A stretch of 64,000 bases of DNA from an uncultured Chryseobacterium sp. (GCA_913775525.1 CAJYLH010000044.1:57022-121021); one strand, 5' to 3'. Positions 9,111 through 18,231 are shown, numbered from the stretch's first letter. Translations and numbers: made by a program. The notes: generated by a model from the letters alone, not told the origin.

Positions 9111-9758
9111 ATGATGAAAAAATTCATTAAAAATATTCTTATCCTTTTCCTGCTGCTTTTTGTTGCAGGAATTGTTTTTATCGGCTGGGCCAACTACAGC
9201 ATCGAGGAAAACAGCGATCCTTATATTTCCTATAATGTTTCCGATCTTCCCCAAACCAAGACAGCCCTGCTGCTGGGCACCAGCAAAAACCTGGATAACG
9301 GGCTGCCGAATGCTTATTTTTATAACCGCATCCAGGCGGCGATTGACTTGTACAAAAGCGGCAAAATCAAATATATTATCGTCAGCGGCGATAACAGCAG
9401 GGAAGACTATAACGAGCCTGAAGACATGCAGCTCACCCTGATGAAATACGGCATTCCCGAAGACCGTATTTATGCGGATTTTGCAGGGTTCAGGACCCTG
9501 GATTCCGTTGTACGGGCCAAGGAGATCTTCGGGCAGAAAAAAATCATCATCATTTCGCAGAAGTTCCATAATGAGCGGGCCGTTTTTCTCGGGAGAAAAA
9601 ACGGTATTGAGGCTTTTGGCTATAATGCCAATGATGTGAGCAAAAACGCAGGCTTCAAAACCCATATGAGGGAATACCTTGCCAAGGCCAAAGTATACTG
9701 GGACCTGCTTTTCGGGGTAGAGCCCAAGTTCGGGGGCGAAAAAATCATCATTCCCTGA
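9111..9758 (+). CDS. SanA/YdcF-like DUF218 membrane protein
   Basis: A 215-residue protein with one N-terminal membrane anchor (about residues 7-24) and a DUF218 domain. Signature segments are TALLLGTSKNLDNGLPNAYF, where SanA has a GTS motif, then YIIVSGDNSREDYNEPEDM and IIIISQKFHNERA. E. coli SanA takes part in outer-membrane barrier function and vancomycin sensitivity, but the biochemical reaction is not settled. It is the last gene of the lspA cluster; spacing of 9 bp suggests the same transcript. Two ATGs stand in tandem at 9111 and 9114. Confidence 0.8.
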   Translation: MMKKFIKNILILFLLLFVAGIVFIGWANYSIEENSDPYISYNVSDLPQTKTALLLGTSKNLDNGLPNAYFYNRIQAAIDLYKSGKIKYIIVSGDNSREDYNEPEDMQLTLMKYGIPEDRIYADFAGFRTLDSVVRAKEIFGQKKIIIISQKFHNERAVFLGRKNGIEAFGYNANDVSKNAGFKTHMREYLAKAKVYWDLLFGVEPKFGGEKIIIP

Positions 9759-9788
9759 GTGCAGAGCTGCCAAATAATCCTGTGCATT

Positions 9789-9820
9789 TTTGAAATGCGC
9801 GGGATAAATAATTACATTTG
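9789..9820 (+). promoter_or_regulatory. trpS promoter
   Basis: TTTG at 9789-9792 and TACATTTG at 9813-9820, separated by 20 bp, match the Bacteroidota -33 and -7 boxes. The -7 box is 27 bp before the trpS ATG. Confidence 0.5.
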
Positions 9821-9846
9821 CAGTTCATTAATTTAATCATACAACA

Positions 9847-10815
9847 ATGTCAAGAATTCTTACCGGCATTCAAGCCACCGGAACCCCGCACCTTGGGAAT
9901 CTTTTAGGTGCGATTATTCCTGCCATAGAGCTATCCAAGCAGGAAGGAAACGAATCATTTTTATTCATCGCAAATCTTCATTCTTTAACACAGATTAAAG
10001 ATGCGAAAGAACTGAAACAGAATACCTACGAGATTGCTGCGGCTTGGCTTGCTTGTGGGCTGGATACGGAAAAAACATATTTCTACAGGCAGAGTGATAT
10101 CCCTGAAACCTGTGAACTTTCTTGGCAGTTATCTTGTTTTTTTCCCTATCAGAGACTTACTTTAGCCCATTCATTCAAAGATAAGGCAGACCGGTTACAG
10201 GATGTCAATGCAGGGTTGTTTACCTATCCGCTCCTGATGGCTGCGGACATTTTACTGTATGATGCGGAAATTGTTCCTGTAGGAAAAGACCAGCTCCAGC
10301 ATCTTGAGTATGCAAGGGACGTAGCGTCAAGGTTCAATAACCAGATGGGTGAGACGTTTATCCTTCCACAGTCTGAACTTCAGGAAGACACCAAATACGT
10401 TCCTGGGACTGATGGGAATAAAATGTCGAAATCCAGAGGGAATATCATCAATATTTTCCTCCCGGAAAAGGAACTGAAAAAACAGGTAATGAGCATTGAA
10501 ACGGATTCCAAGACCCTGGAAGAGCCTAAAGATCCTGAAACCGATAAAATATTTGCGATCTACCAGCTGATTGCCACTCCTGAACAGACGGAAGAACTCA
10601 GGGCAAAATACCTGGCCGGAAACTTCGGATACGGCCATGCCAAAAAAGAGCTTCTTGACCTGATCCTGACCCGGTTTGAAAAAGAAAGGGAACTTTTCTC
10701 TTATTACATGAACAACCTGGACCAGCTTGAAAGCAAACTTCAGGAAGGAGCCGCAAAAACCAGGATCATTGCTGTTGAGACCATAAAGCGTGTGAGGGCA
10801 AGTTTAGGCCTTTAA
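9847..10815 (+). CDS. trpS: Tryptophanyl-tRNA synthetase
   Basis: Charges tRNA-Trp with tryptophan. It is a class I synthetase of 322 residues, the usual bacterial length. The HIGH-equivalent is TPHLGN at residues 13-18 and the second signature is KMSKS at 192-196. Between them lie the tryptophan-pocket and tRNA-binding segments (for example GKDQLQHLEYARD). The gene has its own promoter and ends at a strong hairpin shared with the convergent kinase gene. Confidence 0.97.
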   Translation: MSRILTGIQATGTPHLGNLLGAIIPAIELSKQEGNESFLFIANLHSLTQIKDAKELKQNTYEIAAAWLACGLDTEKTYFYRQSDIPETCELSWQLSCFFPYQRLTLAHSFKDKADRLQDVNAGLFTYPLLMAADILLYDAEIVPVGKDQLQHLEYARDVASRFNNQMGETFILPQSELQEDTKYVPGTDGNKMSKSRGNIINIFLPEKELKKQVMSIETDSKTLEEPKDPETDKIFAIYQLIATPEQTEELRAKYLAGNFGYGHAKKELLDLILTRFEKERELFSYYMNNLDQLESKLQEGAAKTRIIAVETIKRVRASLGL

Positions 10816-10829
10816 ACTTACAATATCTT

Positions 10830-10861
10830 AAGCCTTTCTTTTCCGAAAGGCTTATTTTTTT
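10830..10861. terminator. Bidirectional terminator between trpS and the histidine kinase
   Basis: AAGCCTTTC and GAAAGGCTT form a perfect 9 bp stem around TTTTCC, followed by a T-run on the plus strand. It serves trpS and may also serve the convergent kinase gene, which ends at 10852 inside the element. Confidence 0.85.
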
Positions 10862-12129
10862 GAAATAATCAGCTGGTGCATTTCCTCTTCAAAGCGGTAT
10901 TCGATGCTGAACAAGGGATACCGCCTGATGATGGAATGAACGATTGATAATCCCAGGCCCGTTGAGTTGTGGTCTGAGGCCTGCTTGTAAAACCTGCTGA
11001 AAATCTGATTCTCGTCCAGAGGATATTTTTGCCCGGTATTCATCATCACGATCCTGTCATTCTCAATAATCACTTTAATGATCCCATCAGGAATATTGTA
11101 CTTAATGGCATTCTTAAGCAGGTTGGAAATCAGGATATGGGCGAGATCGGAATTGAATGATGCACTGAAATTCCCGCGTTCAACTGTTTCAATACTAATT
11201 CGCTTATGATCGGTAAAATCCCGGTAATCTGCGATCATCTCCTTGATCAGCACGTTAAAATCTACTATTTCTGTCGTACTGAACTGGTTATTATCAATCC
11301 TGGACAGCATCAGGAGTGATTTATTGAGGCCGGACATCCTCGTAAGGTTAGCTTTGAGATCCATCAGGAGATGCATATGATGGTCCTCAATCTTTCCGTC
11401 CTGTACCGAAAGATCAATTTTATTGATCATGATAGCCAATGGCGTCTGCAGTTCATGGGAAGCATTTTCTATAAATTTCTTCTGCTGGTTGAATACCTGT
11501 TCATTCCTGCGGATCATCTCATCAATTTCCTCATCAAGCTGCCCGAATTCCCTAATGGAATATGCCTGCTTCCGGTCATCCCTTTTTTCTCCGAACTGAT
11601 AGTTCCTCAGTTTTTCCAGAATGGCATAAAACGGTTTCCACGCTTTGTTCAGGAGAAAACCGTTTACAAAGAGGATACTCAGCACCAGGAAAAAATAGAG
11701 CACGATAAGGGCAATGCTTAAATCATAAATCAGATCATCCTCCTCTACCGTTGACGTCCTGATTACCAGCTTCCTGTGTCCGCCGAACTGATCGGTAAAG
11801 CAGGTTTCCAGAACTCGGTACGGTTCATCATCATCGTCATACTCCATGTAATACGTCCTGTTGTAGAACTTATTCCTGTTGTTGCATTCCTCCTCCGAAA
11901 TGGGAACAATTTTAAATTCGTTAAATTCAAAATCCACGTTATTGAGCAGCTCTTTATCTTTATAGACCGCTTTGATCAGCTGGATTTTCCTGTTCTTCAG
12001 GCCATCGTCCACATTATCATATACCTCATCCAGGATAAAGGCATAAAACAGCGCGGCCCATAGCGCAATAATCAACAACAGGGCGACCACGATGTACTTC
12101 AGGGTATAGTATTTTAAAGACAGCTTCAT
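10852..12129 (-). CDS. Sensor histidine kinase
   Basis: A 425-residue membrane sensor kinase. Two membrane segments (about residues 11-33 and 138-160) frame a periplasmic sensor of roughly 100 residues. The cytoplasmic part has the H-box FIENASHELQTPLAIM with the phosphorylated histidine at about residue 225, the N-box HILISNLLKNAIKYN, and the G-box STGLGLSIVHSIIRRY. Its start overlaps the response regulator stop by 4 bp, so the pair is translated together. The signal is unknown. A secreted PepSY-like protein is encoded just upstream on the same strand, an arrangement often seen with envelope-stress sensors. Confidence 0.9.
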   Translation of the reverse strand: MKLSLKYYTLKYIVVALLLIIALWAALFYAFILDEVYDNVDDGLKNRKIQLIKAVYKDKELLNNVDFEFNEFKIVPISEEECNNRNKFYNRTYYMEYDDDDEPYRVLETCFTDQFGGHRKLVIRTSTVEEDDLIYDLSIALIVLYFFLVLSILFVNGFLLNKAWKPFYAILEKLRNYQFGEKRDDRKQAYSIREFGQLDEEIDEMIRRNEQVFNQQKKFIENASHELQTPLAIMINKIDLSVQDGKIEDHHMHLLMDLKANLTRMSGLNKSLLMLSRIDNNQFSTTEIVDFNVLIKEMIADYRDFTDHKRISIETVERGNFSASFNSDLAHILISNLLKNAIKYNIPDGIIKVIIENDRIVMMNTGQKYPLDENQIFSRFYKQASDHNSTGLGLSIVHSIIRRYPLFSIEYRFEEEMHQLIISKK

Positions 12130-12800
12130 GATACTAATTTATACCCGATACCGTATACGGCCTGGAAATCTGCTTTGGCTCCATGGTCTTTCAGTTTTTT
12201 GCGGAGGTTCTTTATCTGGGAGTAAATAAAATCAAAGCTGTCTGCCTGATCGATATAATCTCCCCAGATGGCTTCTGCCAGCATGGTTTTCTGCAGAGTT
12301 CTTTCAGGATTGCTCATAAAATAATACAGCACATCATATTCTTTCCTGTTCAGTGCAAGTTCCTTATCGCCTATGGTGACTTTCCTGCTGTCGGGATATA
12401 TGGAGATATTGCTATATTGAAGCCTGCTTTCACCATCCTGGTTTTTCCTTCTGATAACCGATTTTATCCTTGCTAGAAGTTCTGCCAGATGGAACGGCTT
12501 GGCAAGGTAATCGTCTGCTCCTATCTCAAGACCGCTCACTTTATCATCTACCGAATCCTTTGCCGATAAAATAATGACGGGATCTTTCTTATCCAGCTTT
12601 TTAAGCTCCTTCAGCAGGTCCATTCCGCTTCCGTCCGGCAACATGATGTCCAGCAGAATGCAGTCATACTCATAGGAAATGATTTTGTCCATTCCCGACC
12701 GGTAGTCTTCCGCATACTCCACCAGGAATAATTCTCCTTCAAGGAAATGCTGTATGACATTCCTTAGTTCAGGTTCATCTTCAATAATCAATATTTTCAT
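12126..12800 (-). CDS. OmpR-family response regulator
   Basis: A 224-residue DNA-binding regulator, partner of the overlapping kinase. The receiver domain spans about residues 1-115 with acidic pocket residues E7 and D8, phosphoacceptor D51 (in ILLDIMLPDGSG) and the lysine in YLAKPF. The C-terminal winged helix (from about residue 130) contains ELALNRKEYDVLYYFMSNP and ends with GYKLVS, typical of OmpR/PhoB proteins. It probably controls its own operon and perhaps the PepSY-like gene next to it, which is inference. Confidence 0.93.
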   Translation of the reverse strand: MKILIIEDEPELRNVIQHFLEGELFLVEYAEDYRSGMDKIISYEYDCILLDIMLPDGSGMDLLKELKKLDKKDPVIILSAKDSVDDKVSGLEIGADDYLAKPFHLAELLARIKSVIRRKNQDGESRLQYSNISIYPDSRKVTIGDKELALNRKEYDVLYYFMSNPERTLQKTMLAEAIWGDYIDQADSFDFIYSQIKNLRKKLKDHGAKADFQAVYGIGYKLVS

Positions 12801-12835
12801 GCTGTGTCCGGCGTTTGGTATTTACTCTCAAATAT

Positions 12836-12865
12836 ATAAATAACCTTCGTTTCTGAAGGTTATTT
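12836..12865 (-). terminator. Hairpin downstream of the PepSY-like gene
   Basis: AATAACCTTC and GAAGGTTATT pair around GTTTCT, 35-60 bp below the stop of the PepSY-like gene. The T-run is weak. Confidence 0.55.
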
Positions 12866-12899
12866 ATGTATATTACTATTGGTATGATGCAGAACCTGA

Positions 12900-13349
12900 T
12901 CAGTCATCGATTGTACTGAAATTCCCGTTGCGGTCAAACTCTATATCCAGGCCGTTGGATAAATCGGCTTTATATTTCCAACGTTCCTTCTTGATCTTTG
13001 TCATATAAGTATTCGGGAAGTTTTTGGCAACATAGTTTCTGATAGCAGCAGGAACGAAACCATTGGGAACTTTCTGATGTTCACCGTCCACTTCCTTCCA
13101 GTTTCCTTTGCTGTCGAATTCAACCTTTATTCCGTTTCCTAACCTGACCTTGTATTCGTCAACACCGTAGATTTCCCGGTCTTCAATGGCTGAAGCAATG
13201 GGAACTCCCCTGAAGTTGGCCAACAGAAAATTCTTGGCTGTTTTAGGCAGCTGGTTCTGGTTAATCACTCTGTCCTGGCCATACACACAGCCGGTCATCA
13301 AAGTCAGGATCAGGCCTAACATAACGGTAATACTTTGCTTCTTTTCCAT
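12900..13349 (-). CDS. Secreted PepSY-like (BLIP-fold) protein
   Basis: A 149-residue exported protein made of two similar units: PKTAKNFLLANFRG with NGIKVEFDSKGNWKEVDG, then PAAIRNYVAKNFPN with NGLDIEFDRNGNFSTIDD. This is the pattern of PepSY-like domains of Bacteroidota. The N-terminus is a signal peptide with a possible lipobox (LMTGC at about residues 17-21); cleavage after GQ is the alternative. Such proteins are common next to two-component systems, as here. Whether it is a target or a modulator of the kinase cannot be told from sequence. Confidence 0.8.
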   Translation of the reverse strand: MEKKQSITVMLGLILTLMTGCVYGQDRVINQNQLPKTAKNFLLANFRGVPIASAIEDREIYGVDEYKVRLGNGIKVEFDSKGNWKEVDGEHQKVPNGFVPAAIRNYVAKNFPNTYMTKIKKERWKYKADLSNGLDIEFDRNGNFSTIDD

Positions 13350-13458
13350 AATTCTATATTTTTCAAATTATTATTATGAAGCAAATTTCAGGATCAATTT
13401 GGGAAAGATTTAGGAATAGGAAAAATGATCAACATATTATTTCTCCTGACGGACTGCA

Positions 13459-14154
13459 TTATAAAAATTCCCTGATCTGCAAAAGATGTTTGATGACCTT
13501 CAGCCCTTTTTCCTGAGGGTCCTCATTGAAAACATCAAAGAAAATCGCATCCATGCCGTAATTCCTGGCACCTACAATATCTGCAATCCAGTCATCCCCG
13601 ATCAGGATACTTTCCCCTGGTGCTGCCTGGGCAAGATTCAGTGAATACTCAAAAATTTCAGGTCTTGGCTTTCTTACGCCAACGGTATCGGCGCTTGTGA
13701 TGGTCTGGAAATAAGGTGCAATTCCGGAGAGCAGGCATTTCCGTTCGGTAACTTCTCTGAATCCGTTGGATATGATGTGTAAGGTATAGCCTTTGGCTTT
13801 CAGGTATTCTAAAATGGATGCAGCACCTTCCACCAGTTCATTGTAATTCAGGATCCGGTCTAAAAAATGCTCCTCAAAATACATGGAAAGCTGTTCGTCC
13901 TGTATATTGAAATGGGTGAAGGTATCGTAGAAGCGGTGTTTCCTCAGGTATTCTTTATCAATAATCCCATCCCGGATATCTTCCCAGAGTTTTTCATTGA
14001 TGCGGTGGTAGACGGCATGGAATGCTTCGAAGTCAATCTGGTATTTCAGGCCGATCTCTTCTTTTTCAAAAAGGTCTTTGATGGTAAGGTAAGCGTTTTT
14101 ACGGTGATCCCAGAGTGTATTGTCGAGATCAAAAAAAATGTGCTGAATATTCAT
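13459..14154 (-). CDS. YjjG-family nucleotidase (HAD hydrolase)
   Basis: A HAD-superfamily phosphatase of about 231 residues, close to YjjG, which removes phosphate from non-canonical pyrimidine nucleotides. Motif I is FFDLDNTLWD with both catalytic aspartates; motif II is HIISNGF; motif III/IV is the lysine in VRKPRPEIF and GDDWIADIVGARN. The helical cap lies between motif I and II. The start MNIQHIFFD (14154) is preferred over an ATG three codons upstream because the first motif should lie about ten residues from the N-terminus. Confidence 0.85.
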   Translation of the reverse strand: MNIQHIFFDLDNTLWDHRKNAYLTIKDLFEKEEIGLKYQIDFEAFHAVYHRINEKLWEDIRDGIIDKEYLRKHRFYDTFTHFNIQDEQLSMYFEEHFLDRILNYNELVEGAASILEYLKAKGYTLHIISNGFREVTERKCLLSGIAPYFQTITSADTVGVRKPRPEIFEYSLNLAQAAPGESILIGDDWIADIVGARNYGMDAIFFDVFNEDPQEKGLKVIKHLLQIREFL

Positions 14155-14174
14155 ACAGCACAAAATTAGTCAAT

Positions 14175-14309
14175 TTAATTTTTGGAAATCGGATAATTCT
14201 TTTCCCTGACTTTTACTACTTCCAGGCTTTTGGAGTAGCTGAGCAGAAATTCAATAGTTTGTTTCTTTGGTTTCAAAGTTTTCACTTTTAAGGAGTCATC
14301 TTTTCTCAT
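14175..14309 (-). CDS. Small basic protein of 44 residues between sigma factor and nucleotidase
   Basis: An ORF reading MRKDDSLKVKTLKPKKQTIE and then FLLSYSKSLEVVKVREKNYP before ISKN and a TAA. The frame is open upstream until a stop next to the sigma factor stop, 42 bp above. I recall similar short proteins (KxTIxFLLSYSKSLEV) in many Flavobacteriia, so I consider it real although it is small. It is strongly basic at the N-terminus and lacks a membrane segment. Its role is unknown; placement right behind an ECF sigma gene makes a link to that operon possible. Confidence 0.6.
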   Translation of the reverse strand: MRKDDSLKVKTLKPKKQTIEFLLSYSKSLEVVKVREKNYPISKN

Positions 14310-14351
14310 AAGCGAGAGGTTTTCCTTAAAAACGGCGAAGTCGGGGATTTA

Positions 14352-14942
14352 TTATCTGGTTAATACAATATTCTTCTCATCCATGATTTTTCTCAGGTTG
14401 ATCAGGGCATAACGCACTCTTCCTAAGGTGGTATTGATGCTCATGTCCGTATGTTCAGCGATTTCCTTGAAGCTCAGCCCGTCAAAAAACCTCAGTTTGA
14501 TGACTTCCTGCTGGTTCTGCGGAAGAAACTGAAGCATTTTCAGGAGGTCCTCCTGGATCTGGTTGGTAACCAACTGGTCTTCAATATTTTCAGAAGGCTC
14601 CCTGATCATGTCAAAAATGGAGTATTCATCCGTTTCAAATGTTGTTTCGGATACTTTTACATTTTTGGCTTTGGATCTGAAATGGTCTATGATAAGGTTG
14701 TAGGCAATTCTTTTGCCCCACAGGATAAATTTACCTTCTTCGTTATACCGGCCTTCTTTAAGCATAAGGATAATTTTCATGAACGTGTCCTGAAAGATAT
14801 CATTTGCCAGGTCTTCATCATTAATTTTGTAAAAAATGAATGTAAACAGTTCTTTCTGATGGCGATGGATCAGCGTAGATAATGCTTCTTCATCACCGTT
14901 CTGGTAAAGGGATATTAATAGGCTATCCGATTTTGATTTCAT
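14352..14942 (-). CDS. ECF-type RNA polymerase sigma factor
   Basis: A sigma-70 family factor of about 196 residues with region 2 (FQDTFMKIILMLKEG, binding core enzyme and the -10 element) and region 4 (FFDGLSFKEIAEHTDMSINT, the -35 recognition helix-turn-helix). No region 3 is present, as expected for the ECF group. The ATG at 14942 (MKSKSD) is preferred over 14954. No anti-sigma gene is adjacent, so it may be controlled at the level of expression. The 183 bp upstream contain no other gene. Confidence 0.9.
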   Translation of the reverse strand: MKSKSDSLLISLYQNGDEEALSTLIHRHQKELFTFIFYKINDEDLANDIFQDTFMKIILMLKEGRYNEEGKFILWGKRIAYNLIIDHFRSKAKNVKVSETTFETDEYSIFDMIREPSENIEDQLVTNQIQEDLLKMLQFLPQNQQEVIKLRFFDGLSFKEIAEHTDMSINTTLGRVRYALINLRKIMDEKNIVLTR

Positions 14943-15137
14943 AACTCTTCTCAATAAATATATTTGCAGACAAGCTTTTTTCCAGATATATCATCCGGCA
15001 TCAGCTTTAATTACAAAACAGTTTTTCAGAGTAAAGTAGAATCAATAGGCAGTATCATTTTTATTGATGTAAATATAATAAAAATTTAATAACTGTTAAC
15101 CTTTTATAAAATATTTGCGATAAAAATTTAAAAAATC

Positions 15138-15629
15138 CTATTTAAACATATCATGAATAAATGTGGTAGGGATATTTAGTGTGAAATTAATATTCAGTCC
15201 TTTCATCTGTTTTCCATTCAGGAGGGCATCTCCAACAGGGAAAGCATAACCTCCGGTAAGATCCAGGATCCCGAAAATGCTTACCCCGATCTTAGGGGCG
15301 ATGTATTTGTTGGTCCCTTCGGCACCGGCCAGGAAATAATAGGAGTGGTAGAAATCTACATTCCTTTCAAAATTCAGCAATACATCTGCCTGAAGCTTCG
15401 GCATGATGGCAAACTCACCACGGGCAGATCCCATCAGGGCAGAACCTCCCAGCCTGTAAATCACATCATCATTCTTCAGGAAAAGCAGCCTTCCGCCTAC
15501 TTCCCCGAAACTCTGGTTCTGGTAAGCATAACCCACCTGAATCATCTTATGCACCGTATACTGCGCTTTGGCAGCAATGCTGAAAAAAAATATCGAGAGT
15601 ACGGTCAATGCCGCCCTGAAATTCATCAT
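15138..15629 (-). CDS. Secreted or outer-membrane protein of unknown function
   Basis: A 163-residue protein with a clear signal peptide (cleavage after about KAQ, residue 23). The remainder has alternating polar and hydrophobic strands (for example VGGRLLFLKNDDVIYRLGG, AEGTNKYIAPKIGVSIFG), and ends with NINFTLNIPTTFI, which fits a small outer-membrane beta barrel. I do not recognise the family. It lies alone between the sigma factor and metK. Confidence 0.7.
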   Translation of the reverse strand: MMNFRAALTVLSIFFFSIAAKAQYTVHKMIQVGYAYQNQSFGEVGGRLLFLKNDDVIYRLGGSALMGSARGEFAIMPKLQADVLLNFERNVDFYHSYYFLAGAEGTNKYIAPKIGVSIFGILDLTGGYAFPVGDALLNGKQMKGLNINFTLNIPTTFIHDMFK

Positions 15630-15651
15630 CTTACTATTATTTAATGTAAAA

Positions 15652-15692
15652 ATAAAAAAAAACTGCCTTATCTATGACAGATAAAGCAGCCT
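15652..15692 (-). terminator. metK terminator
   Basis: On the minus strand CTGCTTTATCT pairs with AGATAAGGCAG around GTCAT, followed by an eight-T run. It lies 20 bp below the metK stop. Confidence 0.8.
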
Positions 15693-15711
15693 AATTATGT
15701 GTAATGGAGGA

Positions 15712-16992
15712 TTAAATACCGAAAGCAGCTTTAATTTCCTCTACTTTGTCCAGCTTTTCCCACGTAAAGAACTCCAGGTCTTTCAGGGTAATTTCGTTTT
15801 TATGTCCTTTATTAAAGGTCTTGTCACCTTTGTAGTATTCTTTACCCATGTGTCCGTAAGAAGCTGTTTCCTGATAAATAGGATTTCTCAGTTTCAGGTT
15901 CTGTTCAATCGCATACGGACGAAGATCAAAAATTTCCGACACTTTCCCGGCAATTGCCCCGTCGTGAAGATCTACTTTTGCCGTTCCGTATGTATTGATG
16001 TACAGTCCGCAAGGCTCAGCAACACCAATCGCATAAGAAACCTGCACCAGGACCTCATCAGCCACCCCTGCCGCTACCAGATTCTTGGCAATATGCCTGG
16101 TGGCATAAGCAGCACTTCGATCTACTTTTGAAGGGTCTTTACCGGAAAATGCTCCTCCTCCGTGCGCGCCTTTTCCGCCGTAAGTATCCACGATGATTTT
16201 TCTTCCGGTAAGGCCGGTATCTCCGTGAGGACCTCCGATAACAAATTTACCGGTAGGATTGATATGGTACTTGATCTGATCGTTGAATAAGGCTTTGATC
16301 TCTTCAGACTGCTGTGCCACTACTCTCGGGATCAGGATATTTTTAATGTCTTCGCGGATGGTATTCAGCATTTCTTCTTCAGCTCCGAAATCATCATGCT
16401 GGGTAGATACCACAATCGAATCGATCCTGATCGGCCTGTGGTCGTCAGAATATTCTATCGTCACCTGGCTTTTGGCATCCGGACGTAAGTAAGCGATTTC
16501 TTTTCCTTCCCTTCTGATGGCAGAAAGCTCTTTCAGGATCGTATGGGCAAGGTCAAGGGCCAGAGGCATATAATTAGCGGTCTCGTTGGTGGCATATCCG
16601 AACATCATTCCCTGGTCACCGGCACCCTGAGCATTGGCTTTGGCTTCAAAAGACTCATCATTTACCAATCTGTCAACCCCCTGGTTGATATCCGGCGACT
16701 GCTCATGGATCGCTGAAATCACCCCACAGGAATCCCCGTTGAACATGTATTCACCTTTGGTATATCCGATACCGTTGATCACCTCTCTTGCAATACTCTG
16801 AACATCAAGATACGCTTCAGACTTCACTTCTCCTGCCAATACTACCTGTCCGGTAGTGACCAGTGTTTCACAGGCTACTTTTGAGTTTTTATCGTAAGCT
16901 AAAAAATGGTCGATTAATGCATCGGAAATCTGATCGGCAATTTTATCCGGATGTCCTTCTGAAACGGATTCAGATGTAAATAAATAAGACAT
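15712..16992 (-). CDS. metK: S-adenosylmethionine synthetase
   Basis: Makes S-adenosylmethionine from methionine and ATP in the cytoplasm. The 426-residue protein shows all hallmark segments: [11 protein letters not shown] near the N-terminus (ATP and Mg binding), [12 protein letters not shown], and [19 protein letters not shown] (phosphate binding). A long untranslated leader of about 125 nt separates the predicted promoter from the start. It is a single-gene unit. Confidence 0.97.
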   Translation of the reverse strand: MSYLFTSESVSEGHPDKIADQISDALIDHFLAYDKNSKVACETLVTTGQVVLAGEVKSEAYLDVQSIAREVINGIGYTKGEYMFNGDSCGVISAIHEQSPDINQGVDRLVNDESFEAKANAQGAGDQGMMFGYATNETANYMPLALDLAHTILKELSAIRREGKEIAYLRPDAKSQVTIEYSDDHRPIRIDSIVVSTQHDDFGAEEEMLNTIREDIKNILIPRVVAQQSEEIKALFNDQIKYHINPTGKFVIGGPHGDTGLTGRKIIVDTYGGKGAHGGGAFSGKDPSKVDRSAAYATRHIAKNLVAAGVADEVLVQVSYAIGVAEPCGLYINTYGTAKVDLHDGAIAGKVSEIFDLRPYAIEQNLKLRNPIYQETASYGHMGKEYYKGDKTFNKGHKNEITLKDLEFFTWEKLDKVEEIKAAFGI

Positions 16993-17044
16993 ATTATTCT
17001 ATGTTTTTAAGATTAAGTAGGGAGGAAAAAACTGAATACATGGC

Positions 17045-17093
17045 CCGGAAAGCTGAAAAAAGAATACTGTTTTAGCTTTTTTTTATAGAGGTT
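17045..17093. other. Hairpin in the metK leader
   Basis: AAAGCTGAAAA and TTTTAGCTTTT can pair with one bulge and enclose about 14 nt; a T-run follows on the plus strand. It is inside the untranslated leader of metK. It does not fit any SAM riboswitch pattern I know. Confidence 0.3.
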
Positions 17094-17125
17094 GCAATCA
17101 GGTCAAATTTCCTCGTAAACGTGCG

Positions 17126-17157
17126 CAAATTTAAGTACTATTTTTTTAATACTCAAA
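17126..17157 (-). promoter_or_regulatory. metK promoter
   Basis: On the minus strand TTTG (17154-17157) and TAAATTTG (17126-17133) are separated by 20 bp, the same geometry as the trpS promoter. The start codon follows about 130 bp later. Confidence 0.55.
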
Positions 17158-17218
17158 TTTTTGCGCGTTTATTATATTTTTGTTGGTCCGCATCAGTGAT
17201 CCTTCTGGTCTGAAAAGC

Positions 17219-18169
17219 CTACTGCGGCTTGATGCTGACGTAATCTTTCGGATTTTCGGTATAGTTCAGCTTTTTCTCCAGCGAAGTCCTGATGGAATGG
17301 GACAGTTCATCGATAATCTTCTGCTTGAAGGTAGGCTTATAATAGATGATGCTGATTTCCCTGTATGGAAAAGGCTTTTTGAAACGGAACACATTTTTCC
17401 CCTGCTCTTCTGACAGCTGGCTTAAGGCAAGCTCCGGCAGGATACTGATTCCTCCTACTTTATCTACCATATGCACCAGGGTCTGGATATTGGAAGCCAG
17501 GAAATCCAGGTTTTTAGGCTTCAGTGTATTTTCTTTAAGATGGCAGATGTTTTCAAACTGGTTTCTCAGGCAGTTTCCTTCTTCCAGCAACCACACTTTT
17601 TCCACATTCAGCTCCTCCGGAATAATGTAGGCATTTTTCTTATTGGCCTCGGTATCCGAACTGTAGATCATCAGTTCCTCATTGAACAGGAAATCCTGAT
17701 AGAACTCATCAGCCGTATCATATGGTGTGGAAATAATCCCGGCATCGAGCTCTCCCGATTTCAGGGCCCTGATGATGTTATCGGTGGTCATTTCCTTAAC
17801 GTTCATCTGGATTTTAGGATTATCCTTCAGGAATTTGAAAATTTCCGTTGGCAGGATGAAAGAGGAAACGGTAGGAATGATCCCGATGTTGATGGTTCCC
17901 CCCAGAATATTGTTCAGCAGGTTGGCTTTATTTTTCAGTTCATTGACAGCCTCTATAATCACCTTGGCCTGATCAATGATCTGAAGACCTACATCCGTGG
18001 TACGGATGGGATGGGTAGTCCTGTCGAAAACCTTCACATCCAGTTCATCCTCAAACTTCTGTATCATGGCACTCAATGTAGGCTGGGTAATAAAACAGGC
18101 CTGAGCAGCTTTACCAAAATGTTTATACTTATCCACTGCGATAAGATATTCCAATTGCTGAATGTTCAT
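17219..18169 (-). CDS. oxyR: OxyR-type LysR regulator
   Basis: A 316-residue LysR-family regulator. The N-terminal winged helix (residues 1-60) includes LEYLIAVDKYKHFGKAAQAC and the recognition helix TQPTLSAMIQKFEDEL. In the sensor domain the segment EEGNCLRNQFENICH carries C200 and C209, with the same nine-residue spacing as C199 and C208 of E. coli OxyR, which form the peroxide-sensing disulfide. It is transcribed away from the catalase gene, with 133 bp between the starts, so it most likely activates katA on peroxide stress. A -7 box for oxyR itself lies 20 bp upstream. Confidence 0.93.
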   Translation of the reverse strand: MNIQQLEYLIAVDKYKHFGKAAQACFITQPTLSAMIQKFEDELDVKVFDRTTHPIRTTDVGLQIIDQAKVIIEAVNELKNKANLLNNILGGTINIGIIPTVSSFILPTEIFKFLKDNPKIQMNVKEMTTDNIIRALKSGELDAGIISTPYDTADEFYQDFLFNEELMIYSSDTEANKKNAYIIPEELNVEKVWLLEEGNCLRNQFENICHLKENTLKPKNLDFLASNIQTLVHMVDKVGGISILPELALSQLSEEQGKNVFRFKKPFPYREISIIYYKPTFKQKIIDELSHSIRTSLEKKLNYTENPKDYVSIKPQ

Positions 18170-18189
18170 CTGATTAATATTATCTATGA

Positions 18190-18197
18190 CAAAGATA
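18190..18197 (-). promoter_or_regulatory. Candidate -7 box of oxyR
   Basis: TATCTTTG on the minus strand matches TAnnTTTG, 20 bp before the oxyR ATG. It lies inside TATC-N9-GATA, an imperfect palindrome that could be part of an OxyR site. Confidence 0.45.
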
Positions 18198-18231
18198 TGA
18201 TGTTTTTGCCATAAGAAATTAAAAATTCAGC

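Noticed and set aside
8514-9773. A 419-residue open frame on the minus strand opposite lspA and the SanA-like gene
   Set aside because: Both plus-strand genes show full family motifs, and the antisense frame has no recognisable domain or signal. It is a shadow of codon use in the plus-strand genes.
14954-14965. TATATTTG box on the plus strand near the sigma factor start
   Set aside because: No plus-strand gene follows within several hundred bases, so it is probably chance in AT-rich DNA.
16993-17125. SAM riboswitch in the metK leader
   Set aside because: The leader is long and has one weak hairpin, but no known SAM riboswitch core was found.
17471-18214. A 247-residue open frame opposite oxyR
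   Set aside because: OxyR motifs on the minus strand are complete; the opposing frame has no family features.
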